This document shows, piece after piece, positions 21,306-36,303 of a DNA stretch of 64,000 nt. Below the pieces are notes generated by a model. That model was not told the origin of the DNA. It worked only from the letters and a program-made list of their open reading frames with translations, and searched no databases. Position 1 is the stretch's first letter, and each line of letters opens with the position of its first letter. A program made the position numbers and the translations under genes. The stretch is from Telopea speciosissima (Eukaryota > Streptophyta > Magnoliopsida > Proteales > Proteaceae), in the NCBI RefSeq assembly GCF_018873765.1, contig NC_057918.1:11974862-12038861 (forward strand), given 5' to 3'.

Positions 21306-23649
21306 CATAGTTCAAAATCTCGCGATATTTCGCCGAAATATCGCTTAATTTCGTATATCTCGAGCTTACCGAGATGCAAAATCAGGTCGAAATGAAAAAA
21401 TATCATATTTTGTCACGAGATATCGACGAAATATGGTATTTTGGCTTAAAGTGTCACGTGAAGGGGGGCTTTAATACAATATTTTGCAGATTTCGGTCCA
21501 TATTTTGACCGAGAGCTACATTTGCTAAGGAATTTCAGTCTTTTGCCTATTCTTCCACTCTTCCAAGCTCTCATCCAACACTTTAGCTATTGTTCAAGCA
21601 CATTGTTGTCGGATTTTCGCCGGTAAACTCATCGGAGAGTCATCTAAGTTCATCATCCAAGCATTTTTCCACTATTTAAGGTAAATTCTATTTCTCTAAA
21701 ACTATTTTTTTGAAAAGACTATGTACAAATTTTGTTGGATGGTGATGATATTAATATATGTTAGACACCGGAAGCCGATCTATAGTCTCATGGTGTCGAA
21801 TTTTTTTTTTTCCATATGTATTTTTTTTTTAATTTTCTAGTTTTAAAAATTCATTTTCCTACAATTAAAATAGGAAATAATTAGGGGTAATATGACTTAG
21901 ATGGTAATGAATTAAATATATGTTAGACACCAATGGCCGATCTACGGTTTCACGGTGTCGGATTTATTTTTCTGCTCTTAAATAATTATTTTAATTTTAA
22001 GAAATTAAGAAAAATATATAAATAAATAAAAAAAATAGAAATAAATAAGGAAAAATATGAGTTTTAAGTTTAAAAATAATGAAAAAATATGAAAGTTATT
22101 TCTATATGTTTTGAAATGCATTACATGTATATTATGTTTACTAATTTTTGGTTTTGTTTAGGTCAATACTTATATTAACATTATATTTAAAAAATTGGTT
22201 TTAATTATGTGAAAAATATAAGGGTTAGGGAAAAAATATTAAATAACTATACAAGTGTATTAGTAATCTAAAAGTGTCAATTGAAGTGTATCTATATTAG
22301 TTTTTTAATTATTTGTGTTACTTACATTGCAGTAAACAAGTATCATTATGGCGGATCGTGATAGACAACGTGCGAAGGGCAAGCAAAAGGTGGGGGAAAG
22401 TAGTCAACAAAGGGGGCGGAGGGAACAAAGAGAACAGAGGGAACAAGAGAGAGCTGCCAGCCAGCATAGGGGTGACATTGCATGGTTACATAGCACTCCC
22501 ATTGATGGGGATAAGAGAAAATCTATATGTAACTATTGTCACATGCAATTTATGGGAGGTGGGTCCAGTAGACTTAAACAACATCTGACTGGAGGATCTA
22601 AAGATGTTGTAGGTTGTCATATGGTCCCTACTGAAATAGCCTGGGAGATTGGTGATAGTTTGAGGGGAAAGAAGAAGAGGAAGGCTGACAAGCAAAGGAT
22701 AAGAGAACAACTTGAGGATATAGTGAGGAGTTCGATGGGAGGAGGAAGACAATACAATGATGATGATGATGATGATGACTCCTCTGATGATGATGAGGAC
22801 ATTGCAGTACCTGATATGCAACCAATGCCATCGCCTCTTGCGCCGGCGTCAACATCATATCACAATGGATCATCTTTTTCACGGACTGGATCGATTGGTA
22901 ACCCTAGCTTATATCCTAGGATAGGTTACCTACAGTATGTTGATGATTCCATTTACGTGACACTTGTGGATGACTACACTCGTTTCTTCTCCGATTCTAT
23001 ACCGTAGTCCACATATGTCCTTCAAACAAAGAGCAATGGGCGTCGACTCCAGCGAGGCATGAGTGGGATTGATCCAGGGAGGCACAACAACTACTATTAG
23101 TAGTTTAGCACTTGTAATTTGTAACTTAAGTTGTGATTTCATTGATCTATAAACTTGTGACTTGTGACTTGTGAGTTGCGAGTCTTGTGACTTACTAACT
23201 TTGACACTTAGTATATTGCCTTTAAGGCTTTAAGCGAGTTATTGAATATTATGGAGTTTATGAGAATCATGGTACTCATCAATGTGTATTGGCTTTAACT
23301 TGATATGTGATGAAGTTAAATACTATTATTAAATATTAACTGCCTAATCTATGTGTATTTAACTATTTATACATTAGGGTCGGCGACCGTATGTCAATCA
23401 AGGGTGCAAGCCCAAAACACCAATTTGAATTCACATTTTTACAATTTTATGGTTTAAATGTGTTTATTAAGCTTAAATAAGGCTGTCCATGAAGTTTCAG
23501 GCCTAGATATGGCCAAATACCCCCCGAGATAGACCCCCGAAATATTGCAGAAAATATGTAATATTTCGGTCATATTTCGCGATATTTTGGGTATCTCGGA
23601 TATCTCGGTAGGCCCGAGATACCGAGATATCGCAAAATATTAAACCTTG
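21306..23649 (+). mobile_element. hAT element, internally deleted
   Basis: A 2344-bp element flanked by a perfect 8-bp duplication GTTTTGGG (21298-21305 and 23650-23657), as hAT elements make. The ends are imperfect inverted repeats: CATAGTTCAAAATCTCGCGATAT at the left (21306-21328) pairs with the right end, read inward as CAAGGTTTAATATTTTGCGATAT. Subterminal regions are packed with short CGATATTTCG / GATATCTCGG words. Inside is a BED-finger ORF without the catalytic core, so the copy looks non-autonomous. Two related segments at about 21762-21800 and 21922-21962 (ACACCGGAAGCCGATCTA / ACACCAATGGCCGATCTA) form an old internal duplication. Confidence 0.9.
22348..23007 (+). CDS. hAT-type BED zinc-finger protein, transposase core missing
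   Basis: An open frame of 219 residues (ATG at 22348). A basic, Q/R/E-rich N-terminus (1-45) precedes a BED finger (about 48-95) with C57-x2-C60-type ligands (ICNYCHMQF) and the block RLKQHLTGG...GCHMVP. Next come a KKKRK basic patch and a run of Asp/Ser encoded by GAT repeats (about 138-152). The C-terminus (GYLQYVDDSIYVTLVDDY) looks like a transposase tail. hAT transposases normally have about 600-700 residues with a long RNase-H-like catalytic core and a C-terminal dimerisation domain. Here the core is absent, which fits an internal deletion joining the two ends. It could still bind DNA, but that is inference. Confidence 0.7.
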   Translation: MADRDRQRAKGKQKVGESSQQRGRREQREQREQERAASQHRGDIAWLHSTPIDGDKRKSICNYCHMQFMGGGSSRLKQHLTGGSKDVVGCHMVPTEIAWEIGDSLRGKKKRKADKQRIREQLEDIVRSSMGGGRQYNDDDDDDDSSDDDEDIAVPDMQPMPSPLAPASTSYHNGSSFSRTGSIGNPSLYPRIGYLQYVDDSIYVTLVDDYTRFFSDSIP

Positions 23650-23777
23650 GTTTTGGGGGGGGGGGTTGAGAGAGAGCGAGACACAGAATTTATTGTCATT
23701 CTATTATTCAGTGAATTCATTATTGTAGATTACAGTAGATCTCTATCTTTACAAGAAGTGTACAATGGTTGGTGTGC

Positions 23778-27495
<3,718 letters not shown>

Positions 27496-29069
27496 TTTTC
27501 TCAATGGATTGGTGAGATACTTCAAATACTGAAACTGGAACACTGAGTGATATGAAGTTATTGTTGTTATTGTTGATCAGTTAAGACCTCTTAGACAGTA
27601 TTTATTTTTGGGGGGAGGTGGGGTAGAGAGAGAAATGGGATGTTCCAGCACTTTCACTGGCAGATGGTTAGATTGTTCTTCACTGTTTTCTGTTTCGTTC
27701 ATGAAGGATCTAGATTCTCATGTGGTTCTCATGGTTGACACACACAAAGAGTCATTCCAGTCTCATGGAAAAGACGAGTATATGTCGTACATGAAAACCA
27801 AGGGGGTGGGGGGGAGGGATATCCTCATTCCTCCAATGAGTCCACCAACCATACACGTGGACAACTATGGATGGTTAAATTGGATTTTCTGATTAGGGAT
27901 AAATTTCAAAACATGTCTTAATGTGCTCCTACATTACATGGTTGAAGATTTTTTATGAGCTGATCCAGTTTTAGCTTCTATTGTCTCAATTATTTGTGGT
28001 TGGTAATATGGAAATTTGGCAATTCCCTTCATTTAATTATATGGTTGGCTTGTGGGTCCCTAAGAATATTGGTTTATAGACTAATAAGCAGGTGGGGACC
28101 GGCCCAAAACTTGGATGAGTCTGTTTTTTTGGGGGGAAATTTTCATAGTGAAGCTGCTTCTAACCACTTCGATAAATTTTGCATTCATAAGACTCCCAAG
28201 TGGGTGGTGGGAACTCCTTGAGAGCGACTCTGAGATTGTCAATTAGTCATTTGGAGAAGTGTAAACAAATTGAGAAAAATGCCTAACGACACGTGAAGGG
28301 CATGAATTGGGAGTGGAGAGATAGAAGTTTCAAGATCATTATCGAAACCAATGTGATTTGAATTATATAGATCTACTAGGGCTATGGGGCTATGGATTAA
28401 AATGGCATGTTAGAAGATATAGAGGTATTGTTCCCCATTTCTTCTTGTAGGTCATCTCTATCTAATAGCAATCTAATAGCTTAAGATTTTGGGTTGAACT
28501 CTCTAATATGGTATCAAAGTCTGTGGTTTGTTGGTTTTTCTCTCGTGTGTCTATCCACGTGTACATTTTACATCTCATTCCACCTACACATGACAGGATG
28601 TTAGGAATTATAGAGTTATAATCCGACATTGGTCTGTTCAGGTCCTTAGTGCCATCATATTCTAGTGTAGCTCTCTCAACCTAATAACCTTAGGCTTTTA
28701 ATTGAACCCTCCAACATTTAGGAGTTATAGAGATACAGTCTCACATCAATTATCTGATAGCAAGTAGGAGAGAGAAACATGAAACAGAGAAGTATGAAAC
28801 CCAGCAGTTGAATACTTCAATCTAGATACAACGAAGAGTCTATCCACCCTCGAATTTACTGAATATTTTTCGGGCAAGTTTTGTTTATACCCTAACTTCA
28901 ACCTCATCAATAGGGGTGGCAGTATGATGATGACCCAAGAGTCCAATCACAAGGTCAATCACCTGTGAAGAAGAAATTCTTCCTTCTCCATGGGTCTCTA
29001 TGGGTTTAGGAAAACTTTCGCCAATTTATGAGCCAACTGTTCTTTTCAGAGTAGGATATACTATTGGGT

Positions 29070-29592
29070 TGCCAGTTACAAATAGACCAGGCCAGCGCAC
29101 GTGCGCTTAGGCTTGCATATTGATCCAGGCCTCAGGCCTTAGGCCTTTGGAACGTTAAAAGTTTTGGGCTGGGCTGGGCTAGGCTAGGCTTAAGTCAATA
29201 AGCATGAAATTTGTTTGGCTAGATTCAGTCTTAAAGGCACAGCTAACATTTGTATTCATGGAGCCGACCCTGAAGTAGTGGGATAGTTGAATACTTGGAA
29301 TTGAATTTTGATTTCTTTTGGAATTGAGTATCCCTTCACCCGTGGTGAAGATAGAATATCTTAATCCATTGGTTCTAATGGTTGGATGGGACTCCAAGAA
29401 TAGTGCCAAAGGTATTTCGGAATTCATATTATAGGGGAGGCAAAGGGAATAATGACACCCCAATGGCTAGTTTTTTATTTCACCTTAACTTTGGGCTTGT
29501 TGGTTCGAACCTGGGGCAATTCATGGACTGGCTTGGCCTGTGGTCGTGCTAGGCTTGGGCCCTAAGCTTGAACCAAGGCTGGGTAATTGACA
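29070..29592. mobile_element. Possible hAT-like MITE
   Basis: The ends show inverted similarity (CAGTTACAAATAGACCAGGCC at the left; right end, read inward, CAATTACCCAGCCTTGGTTC). The interior near both ends has repeated GGGCTGGGCTGGGC / GGCTTGGCCTG words, a subterminal pattern typical of hAT MITEs. No matching 8-bp target duplication was seen, so the call is tentative. Confidence 0.35.
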
Positions 29593-30014
29593 ATTATAAT
29601 AGTATTTTGATTTCTTAGGATCTTGCAATGTGAGTTGGAAACAGAGAGAAAATGGGGAAGAAGGGGAGTAAGGAAGGGTAGGAAAGGAATAAAGTTAACT
29701 GTCCAAAGGAAGATATTCTGGGAAGATCGTCATTCTAAAGAAGAAAGTTATAATGGGCTTTTCCCATCCAGCCCATCATTAAAGGGGGTCCTTTTAGCCG
29801 AAAACCATGGTAGAGTTAATAAAATTTCTATAAATGTCTAATAACTCCTCTTGGAAATTAACAACCACAAATATTGGTGTTAACCATTTTTTTTTTTTTT
29901 TTTTTTTTTTGCCTTCAACTTTGGAACTTCTCTTCTGGTGGATTTATGAGAGTCGTATACCGTATTGCACGTACAGACAGTGTTCAACATTTATTCTTCC
30001 CATTGTCATTTGAA

Positions 30015-30392
30015 GTATATATATATAGAAAGACATTTCTGAAAATAAAAAGAACAAACATTGAACACTAGCCATACATGGAACGTGCATATAACAACTT
30101 CTACTAATTTTGAAGAAAGTGAGCAACCCTGTATGAAATTGGAAAGGAAAGCTCCACTTATTATTTTCCTCCATGTGCATGACTCTCCCAAAAGTATAGG
30201 AAGAGCCATGCATATATAAAGACATTTATGAATAAAAGAAACAAATGTTGAGCACTGGTCATACGTACGTGCATCATGCATATAACACTGTTGCTACTAA
30301 TTCTGAAGACAATAAAACAACCTTAGGAATGAAACAGAAAAGGCAAGCTCAGCTCCACTTCTTGTTTTCCTCCATCTGTATGGCTCTCCCCA
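30015..30392. repeat. Tandem duplication, 189-bp period
   Basis: Units at about 30015-30203 and 30204-30392. Both contain AGACATTT, GAACA..TTGA(A/G)CACT, GTGCATATAACA-type text, AAGCTC...CCACTT and TTTTCCTCCAT...ACTCTCCC/GCTCTCCC, with scattered substitutions and indels. Not coding on either strand. Confidence 0.75.
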
Positions 30393-30720
30393 ATGCATGG
30401 AGAAGACCACAAAAATCATCCCCCAACCATAAATCATGACTAATAATTCTCAAGCATCGAAAGTTCTAAACGGATGTCCCACCATGTATTGAGCTTACCG
30501 TTCTAACTTATTAATTAATATGGATTAATTACATGTCAAATCTCATAGCCATACATTATATGGTCCAATATATATATATATATATTAGATTCTTTTTCTT
30601 AGTATTTTAGATCATCTAAGGGAATATTTGACTATGTTTATGAGGTTTATTTTCTAATTTTAAACTTCTAGAAGTTAGCTTCAGGAGGTATTGAGGTAAG
30701 GAGGCGGATCCAATGAAAAG

Positions 30721-31139
30721 TGTCGATTTCAAATCTAGATGGTCTTTTCTGCCTTCAGGCGCCTGTTAAGCCAAAAGGTTCAATTTGGCTCTCCTCCAGC
30801 CGTGGCGGGAGCTGGATCCAGGGTTGGGGGGGTGATGTTTGGTCATTTCACAGGGGTTCGGAGAGTCAGGTCCCAAAAGGTTAGGGACAACGAGGGCTTA
30901 TGGGTTGGATCCGACTCCTCTACTTCTGCCTACCCGGTACTATCGTGCGCCCCCACACTCAGTGCAGTAGAAAGTATCGCCTTACCCCCACTCGGGCAAG
31001 GCGCTCGGGCAGGGGTAAGGCGGTACATTCCACCTTGCTTGTGTGTGGGGGGCACAGGGCAATAGGGGTAAGCGGAAGTAGAGTAGTCGAATTGTTATTG
31101 GTTTCTTAGATTGGAGGAGGTAAAGATTTGAAATCGACA
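30721..31139. mobile_element. MITE with 16-bp TIRs and nested hairpin
   Basis: TGTCGATTTCAAATCT at 30721-30736 is a perfect inverted match of 31124-31139. Between them, 30909-31092 forms a second, imperfect hairpin with arms of about 78 bp (TCCGACTCCTCTACTTCTGC mirrored by GCGGAAGTAGAGTAGTCGAA; GTATCGCCTTACCCC mirrored by GGGGTAAGGCGGTAC). No coding capacity; no target duplication fixed. Confidence 0.65.
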
Positions 31140-34100
31140 ATTTGGTTGTGAATTGTGATGCTTTCTTAGAATGCAATCCAAGAATGAATACCCAACGCTG
31201 CCTAAATTTTGTTGGGACAAGACATTCGTGGAATTAGTGCACGTACTACTTTTATGAGATTTGGGTGTATCTCATGAAAAAGTTTTGAGAGTGGTGGTTG
31301 TCTTCCTAACCGATTCAAAGGTCTTCTAGATAGTTAGTTGGAGAGTCAGAAGCGTTTCTTAATTATAAGAAAGGTATAATTTCCAATCTAGTGGTCTTCT
31401 CATGTGATTGCATGGGCATTGTATATGGAGTGTAAGTTCTTAGAAAAAATGTTCAGATTTTGTAGTGAGATTCAAGGTATTTTGTGTTCTTAACTTATTC
31501 AGTCTTGGAATTCCTATTGGAATTAATTCTACATCGACTAACTTTCGGATTTTAGATGATTTCACATTTTACTTGAGCCTCTCCACCTAAATAGTTGACG
31601 TTTTTGAGTTGGATAATTCAACATGGTATCAAAGTCACCAAGCCGATCTATATCCATCTGCATAGAAGAATGGCATATATATTGTTAAGAGTGTCAAATT
31701 GATTGTTCCAATCAATGTCGGTATGGCTTAATCAGTCTTGCACCTTTGAGGATTAGACCGAAACCAACAAGCAACCTAAATTAGTCCTCATAGCCAAGAC
31801 CAAGATCGGCTAATTGGTTATTCATCTTTAATCAATTTTGACTAATCAATTAGTTAATTAAAATTTTTTTAATATATACTTTGTCAAAGGATATTAGGAT
31901 AGGTTAATATATTACTCCTTAATTATGATCCTTAATCAATCGGGTTTTGGGCGGGTTTGTAGATTTGGTCCTAATCGATCGATCTATCAGATAAATCAGA
32001 TTGGACCGAGATTGTTCAATTAAAAATCTATATCTTTAAAACCAAAATCAATCTATTTGATAGGGAAAAAATAATGTTGCCTGTGACTAGACTCAGCCTC
32101 CCTCAAGTGACTGTCTCACCCCCTTACAAAATGAAAAATATCCCTTGATGGATGCCATGTACGCGTTCCCATTAGCCCCTGTACTGGTGCAAGGGCCACG
32201 CAACGAGATAGTGACCCTTTCTCTATTTAATCAACTGTTGATTCAATTTCAGTTGTGTTTGGACAATCTCAACTGGGTCTATGCATGAAAATGGCACCCC
32301 TATGTAGTTCCACCTAAATGAAAAGAACTATTTGGAATAATCTTGTGTTTATTAACTCTAGGACTTTAAATGTTGGGCAAGAGATCATTGTCTGGTTGAG
32401 TAGTGCCTAAACCAATACAAGGGCCAATGAGAGCATGCACATAAATATCAACACGAATAGAATTTCTTTTATTTCAAGGGAGACTAGGTACAAAGAACCA
32501 CGCGACCAGGTAGAATTTTTTAATTGCTCATACCAATTGAGACTTTTCACTTAATAAAGTAGTTTTTGAGTTGAATAATTTAACAACTCCACTATTAAAT
32601 ACCAGGGTTTTTATTTTTTTATTAATCATTTCCCTTATGATGTTGATTTTGGGCCATGGTTATGTTGTTTAATAGTGTGTCCCTGGTGGCCTGGTGTGGT
32701 GAGGTGGGCTATCGCCCTACGCGATTGATTTTCCTCATGGATGACGGGGAAAAGAGAAACATGGGTGGACGGGGGGTTTGAGTTTCACACTCTCCACTTT
32801 CGAAGACCACAAACAACATGGTTGCCCACCACTACCTCGGTGACTCGGTAACCATTCTCCGTTTCAGACAATGGAATGGAGAGTGGAATGCAATGGTCTC
32901 CAAATCTAATCCGAATTGAATCAGTGAAAGTGACTCTATCCGTACTGAACGGACATAGCTCCAACCAAATTGAATCGATTTTGGATTGGGGTATTGCAGG
33001 TCCAAAATCAAAATCAAATCAAATCGAAGCTTTTCTTATTGTTTTGGTTTTGGATTCACTTATGCCACATTGAAACCGATTCAACTTGTATTAAAATTGG
33101 CCCAAATCGACCGATGACACCCATTCTGGAGTTGACGATATATCATATATGAGAGATTACGCATTGCTGGTGAGTGGTAGGGGTGTCATTTCAATTGACC
33201 GGTCTGTCTTAGTCTTGATTTCAATCCTATCTCTTTAAGGTGCAAGACTAATTAAGCTTGATTGAAAATTAGGGAATTCATCTTCAGTTTTAATGAGTTT
33301 TCAAATCGAGTTATTCACATCTGATGTGAGATCAGTTGCTTTCATGAAATTACAAAATATTTCCATCCACGCAAAATGCATAAGAGATTGAGATATTTCT
33401 TAAGGAATTATCTCTATCGTCCTTGTCAAAAGTCCAAGTCTTCAATTTCAACTTAAGAACTCTTCTATTATTACCCTTTAAGTTATGTTAGAGGGCTTAG
33501 ACTTTAAGAGCTATTGATTTCATCGAAAGTCCACTCCTTCAAACTTTGATCAATTCGTATTTTGCTAGGGCACACCTCTTTATTTATTATTTTCTTTTAA
33601 TAATATTTTTTTTGAATATTTCCAATTGGTGTTTCAGTCTTTCATTTATTAAATAAATATATCAACACAAACTCAACTCAGTCTTTGATATGAAAGTTTA
33701 ATAAACAACATCCCACATCTCTAATTTAATTTATTGGATTTTAAAAATAAATAAATAAATAAGTATATCAACACAAAATCCCTCTTAATTTTATTTATAA
33801 AGTGGTTTACAAAGCAAGACCCCACCCTCTTTCACTATTTTATAGATAAATAAATGGGAGAGAGTTTCCTACACGGCCAGTGTGCAATTTCATGCCTTGA
33901 AGGAGGGGTATAATGGAAAAACACTAAAACAAGGGGTTACATGAGACATTTTACAAGGGATGGTGCAACAGTAATCTGAGTTTTATGAGGGCTTTTTCCC
34001 AAAAAAAAAAAAAAAAAAAAAAAGGTTTTATGAGGGTGCCCACATGCAATTTTGGAATTAGACTGGCGTTGTGCAAATCTTTTATCCTAAATATATTAAC

Positions 34101-35832
34101 ATTGAACCCTCTTCCCCACCAATCCCAAAAGATTAACCGACTTCTAAGACCGAGGAATGGTGAATATACACACCACACCACACGCACCTTTCTAGAAGGA
34201 AGTTCTATTAAACAACACCCACCCTTACATCTGATGTCTATAGACAACATTTGTTTGTCAAGAGAAAGTGAGAGCACAAGTGAAAGTGGAGTCTAAGAGA
34301 GTATAAGGAAAGGAAATGAAATGAAACGTGATAGACACAACAAACATCTCAATGCCTCTCTAGCATACTTGAGCTCGTCTCCAGGGAGGTGTGCACCCAG
34401 GGTGCTGTCAGGGGGCATCCAGCGACTGAGTTGTGCCGCACACATCTCGATGCATGCCTAGGGACGTGTGCAACACAGCCCAACGACTGACAGTACCCTA
34501 GCAATTCCCTGCTCCCTAGAGACGATCCTGATCCTGCCATCACAACCCTCTTCAGGTAATTCTTTTAATTTAACCTATATTTACCTAAACTTTCAAATAC
34601 TTCTTTTTTTATTCCCTCAATAAAGTAGAATTTAATTTCTCCTTCTCTCCTAGGTTTTTAAAATGTTTAGATTACTCAATAATGACACATTTTCACTATT
34701 TTTTTTTCACTTTACTTTAAAATCTACCTCTTAAATATTCATTGAAATGGTGATAACTACTACGTATTACATAATTTTTAGTGCTATATTATTCTATCAA
34801 TGCATACATTATGTTCTAACATCCACTTAGCCATTGTCAATTTAATAAGGTATGATATTTTATGTATAAGATGTAAATTGATCAAATTTATAGCACATTT
34901 TCTATTTATGTATTAATTTAGTTTAATTATGTAATAGAATAATTTGTTGCTTTTATTTGTCCACTAATTTTGTAAGGACCTTTAAAGAATTTGAAACATA
35001 TTATGAGGCACATGGACATTATAAGGAAAATATTTTTTTTAAAGGGATAAATATTTCATTAATAATTATGTAATAGGTACATAAGAGGTAGATTTAAAAG
35101 TGAGTGAAAAAATAGTAAACATAAAACCATTGAAGAGTAATTTAGGCATTTTAAAATAAAAGCCTAGTCGAACCCTAAAAAAAAAATAATCCAAGGTTAC
35201 AAGAAAATTTTATGTAAATAAGGAGAGGGAAAAGCACACGCTCACGCCGCACACTGCCCATGTGTAGCAAGCTACGGGCAGCACCAATGGGATCGTGCGT
35301 GAAGCATTATATAGAAGGGCAAGAGAGTCATTTCAAGAGGAAAGAGAGACACAATGGGTGCTAATTAAACTTGCAGTAAGCAAAAGGCAAAAGGTCTGCC
35401 CTGCCTTTTTTTCCAATTTAGTATATGTTATGTTTAAGGCATGGACAAAAATTTCCTCACTTGTGAATGATACCTCATGTGTCGCATGATGATTGGGTAA
35501 TGAATGACTTTTTTTTTTTTTTTTTTGGTAAGAGGTAATGAATGACTTTCATGGGCCTTTGAAAAGTCTCACTACTTTGAGGTTTCTTGTACAAAAGTAA
35601 TCCAAATAAAAAAAAAATTTGACTGAGAAATACTAATTTATACAGAAAATTGTATACATACACCCTTAGACTTCCATTATTTTTGTAATTGCACCCAAAC
35701 CAGAGGGTTTCTTCTATAATTCCAGCTAAATTAAACTTTAGGGTTACTTCTGTAATTCTTTGAAATACAAGGGGCATGCCTGACGAGTCACGATTCACGA
35801 CTCACGACTCTCACGGTCTCACGCTCACCTGG
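31140..35832. other. Intergenic DNA without recognised gene
   Basis: About 4.7 kb of AT-rich, unannotated sequence. Notable stretches: GC-rich text at about 34330-34545 with paired phrases (GGTGTGCACCC..., ACGTGTGCAACAC) that may be a decayed inverted repeat, poly-A at 34001-34023 and poly-T at 35510-35526. Short open frames here are not supported. Confidence 0.5.
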
Positions 35833-35840
35833 TATATAAA
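35833..35840 (+). promoter_or_regulatory. Putative TATA box of GALT1
   Basis: TATATAAA followed by AGTGGG is the best TATA element upstream of GALT1. It would place transcription start near 35865, with a long leader. A plausible 5' splice donor (AACAAG|GTACAT) lies at 36304, and possible acceptors lie just before the ATG (near 39137 or 39165), so the 5'UTR probably contains an intron of about 2.8 kb. Confidence 0.4.
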
Positions 35841-36303
35841 AGTGGGAAGAAACAAAAAAAAAAACAAAAAGTTTGACCGTTTTCTTTCATTGACCTGTTG
35901 TGGCCTGCTGAGTGATACGACTACCTCAGATATGAAATACCAAACCAAACGAAAGACATATTAACTAATTCTCATTAAAAAAAACATATAATTAAAGTGG
36001 CAGTGTTCGTAAATAACAGGACTACGGAAGCACGGTTTTATTGACTTTCTCCTTACCCCGTACGAGAAAACCAAAAAAAAAAAAAGAAAGAAAGAAAGAA
36101 AGAGAGAGATTAACAGAAAGACACAAAAACAGATTTCATTCTCCCAAGTCCCACCGTCGTTGCGTAGAGTCCAAGTTCAAAAAGAAAAGAGAGAAAAGAA
36201 AGAAAGATATTGAAACTACTACTCATTCCTCTGTGAGGAGGACTTTCAACATTGTTTTCAAATTCATTCTCTCTCTCTCTCGTTTTGCTGAAGAGATAAC
36301 AAG

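Larger units (their letters stand above)
27600..30720. other. Intergenic DNA, repeat-rich
   Basis: No gene recognised. Includes text found widely in plant intergenic DNA (GTTGGGTTGAACTCTC / ATGGTATCAAAG-like phrases near 28500 and again near 31630), a possible MITE at about 29070-29592, a T run of 25 at 29886-29910 and a tandem duplication at 30015-30392. Confidence 0.5.

Noticed and set aside
22486-22821. Minus-strand open frames with His or Ser runs
   Set aside because: These are readings of the GAT repeat opposite the hAT BED ORF.
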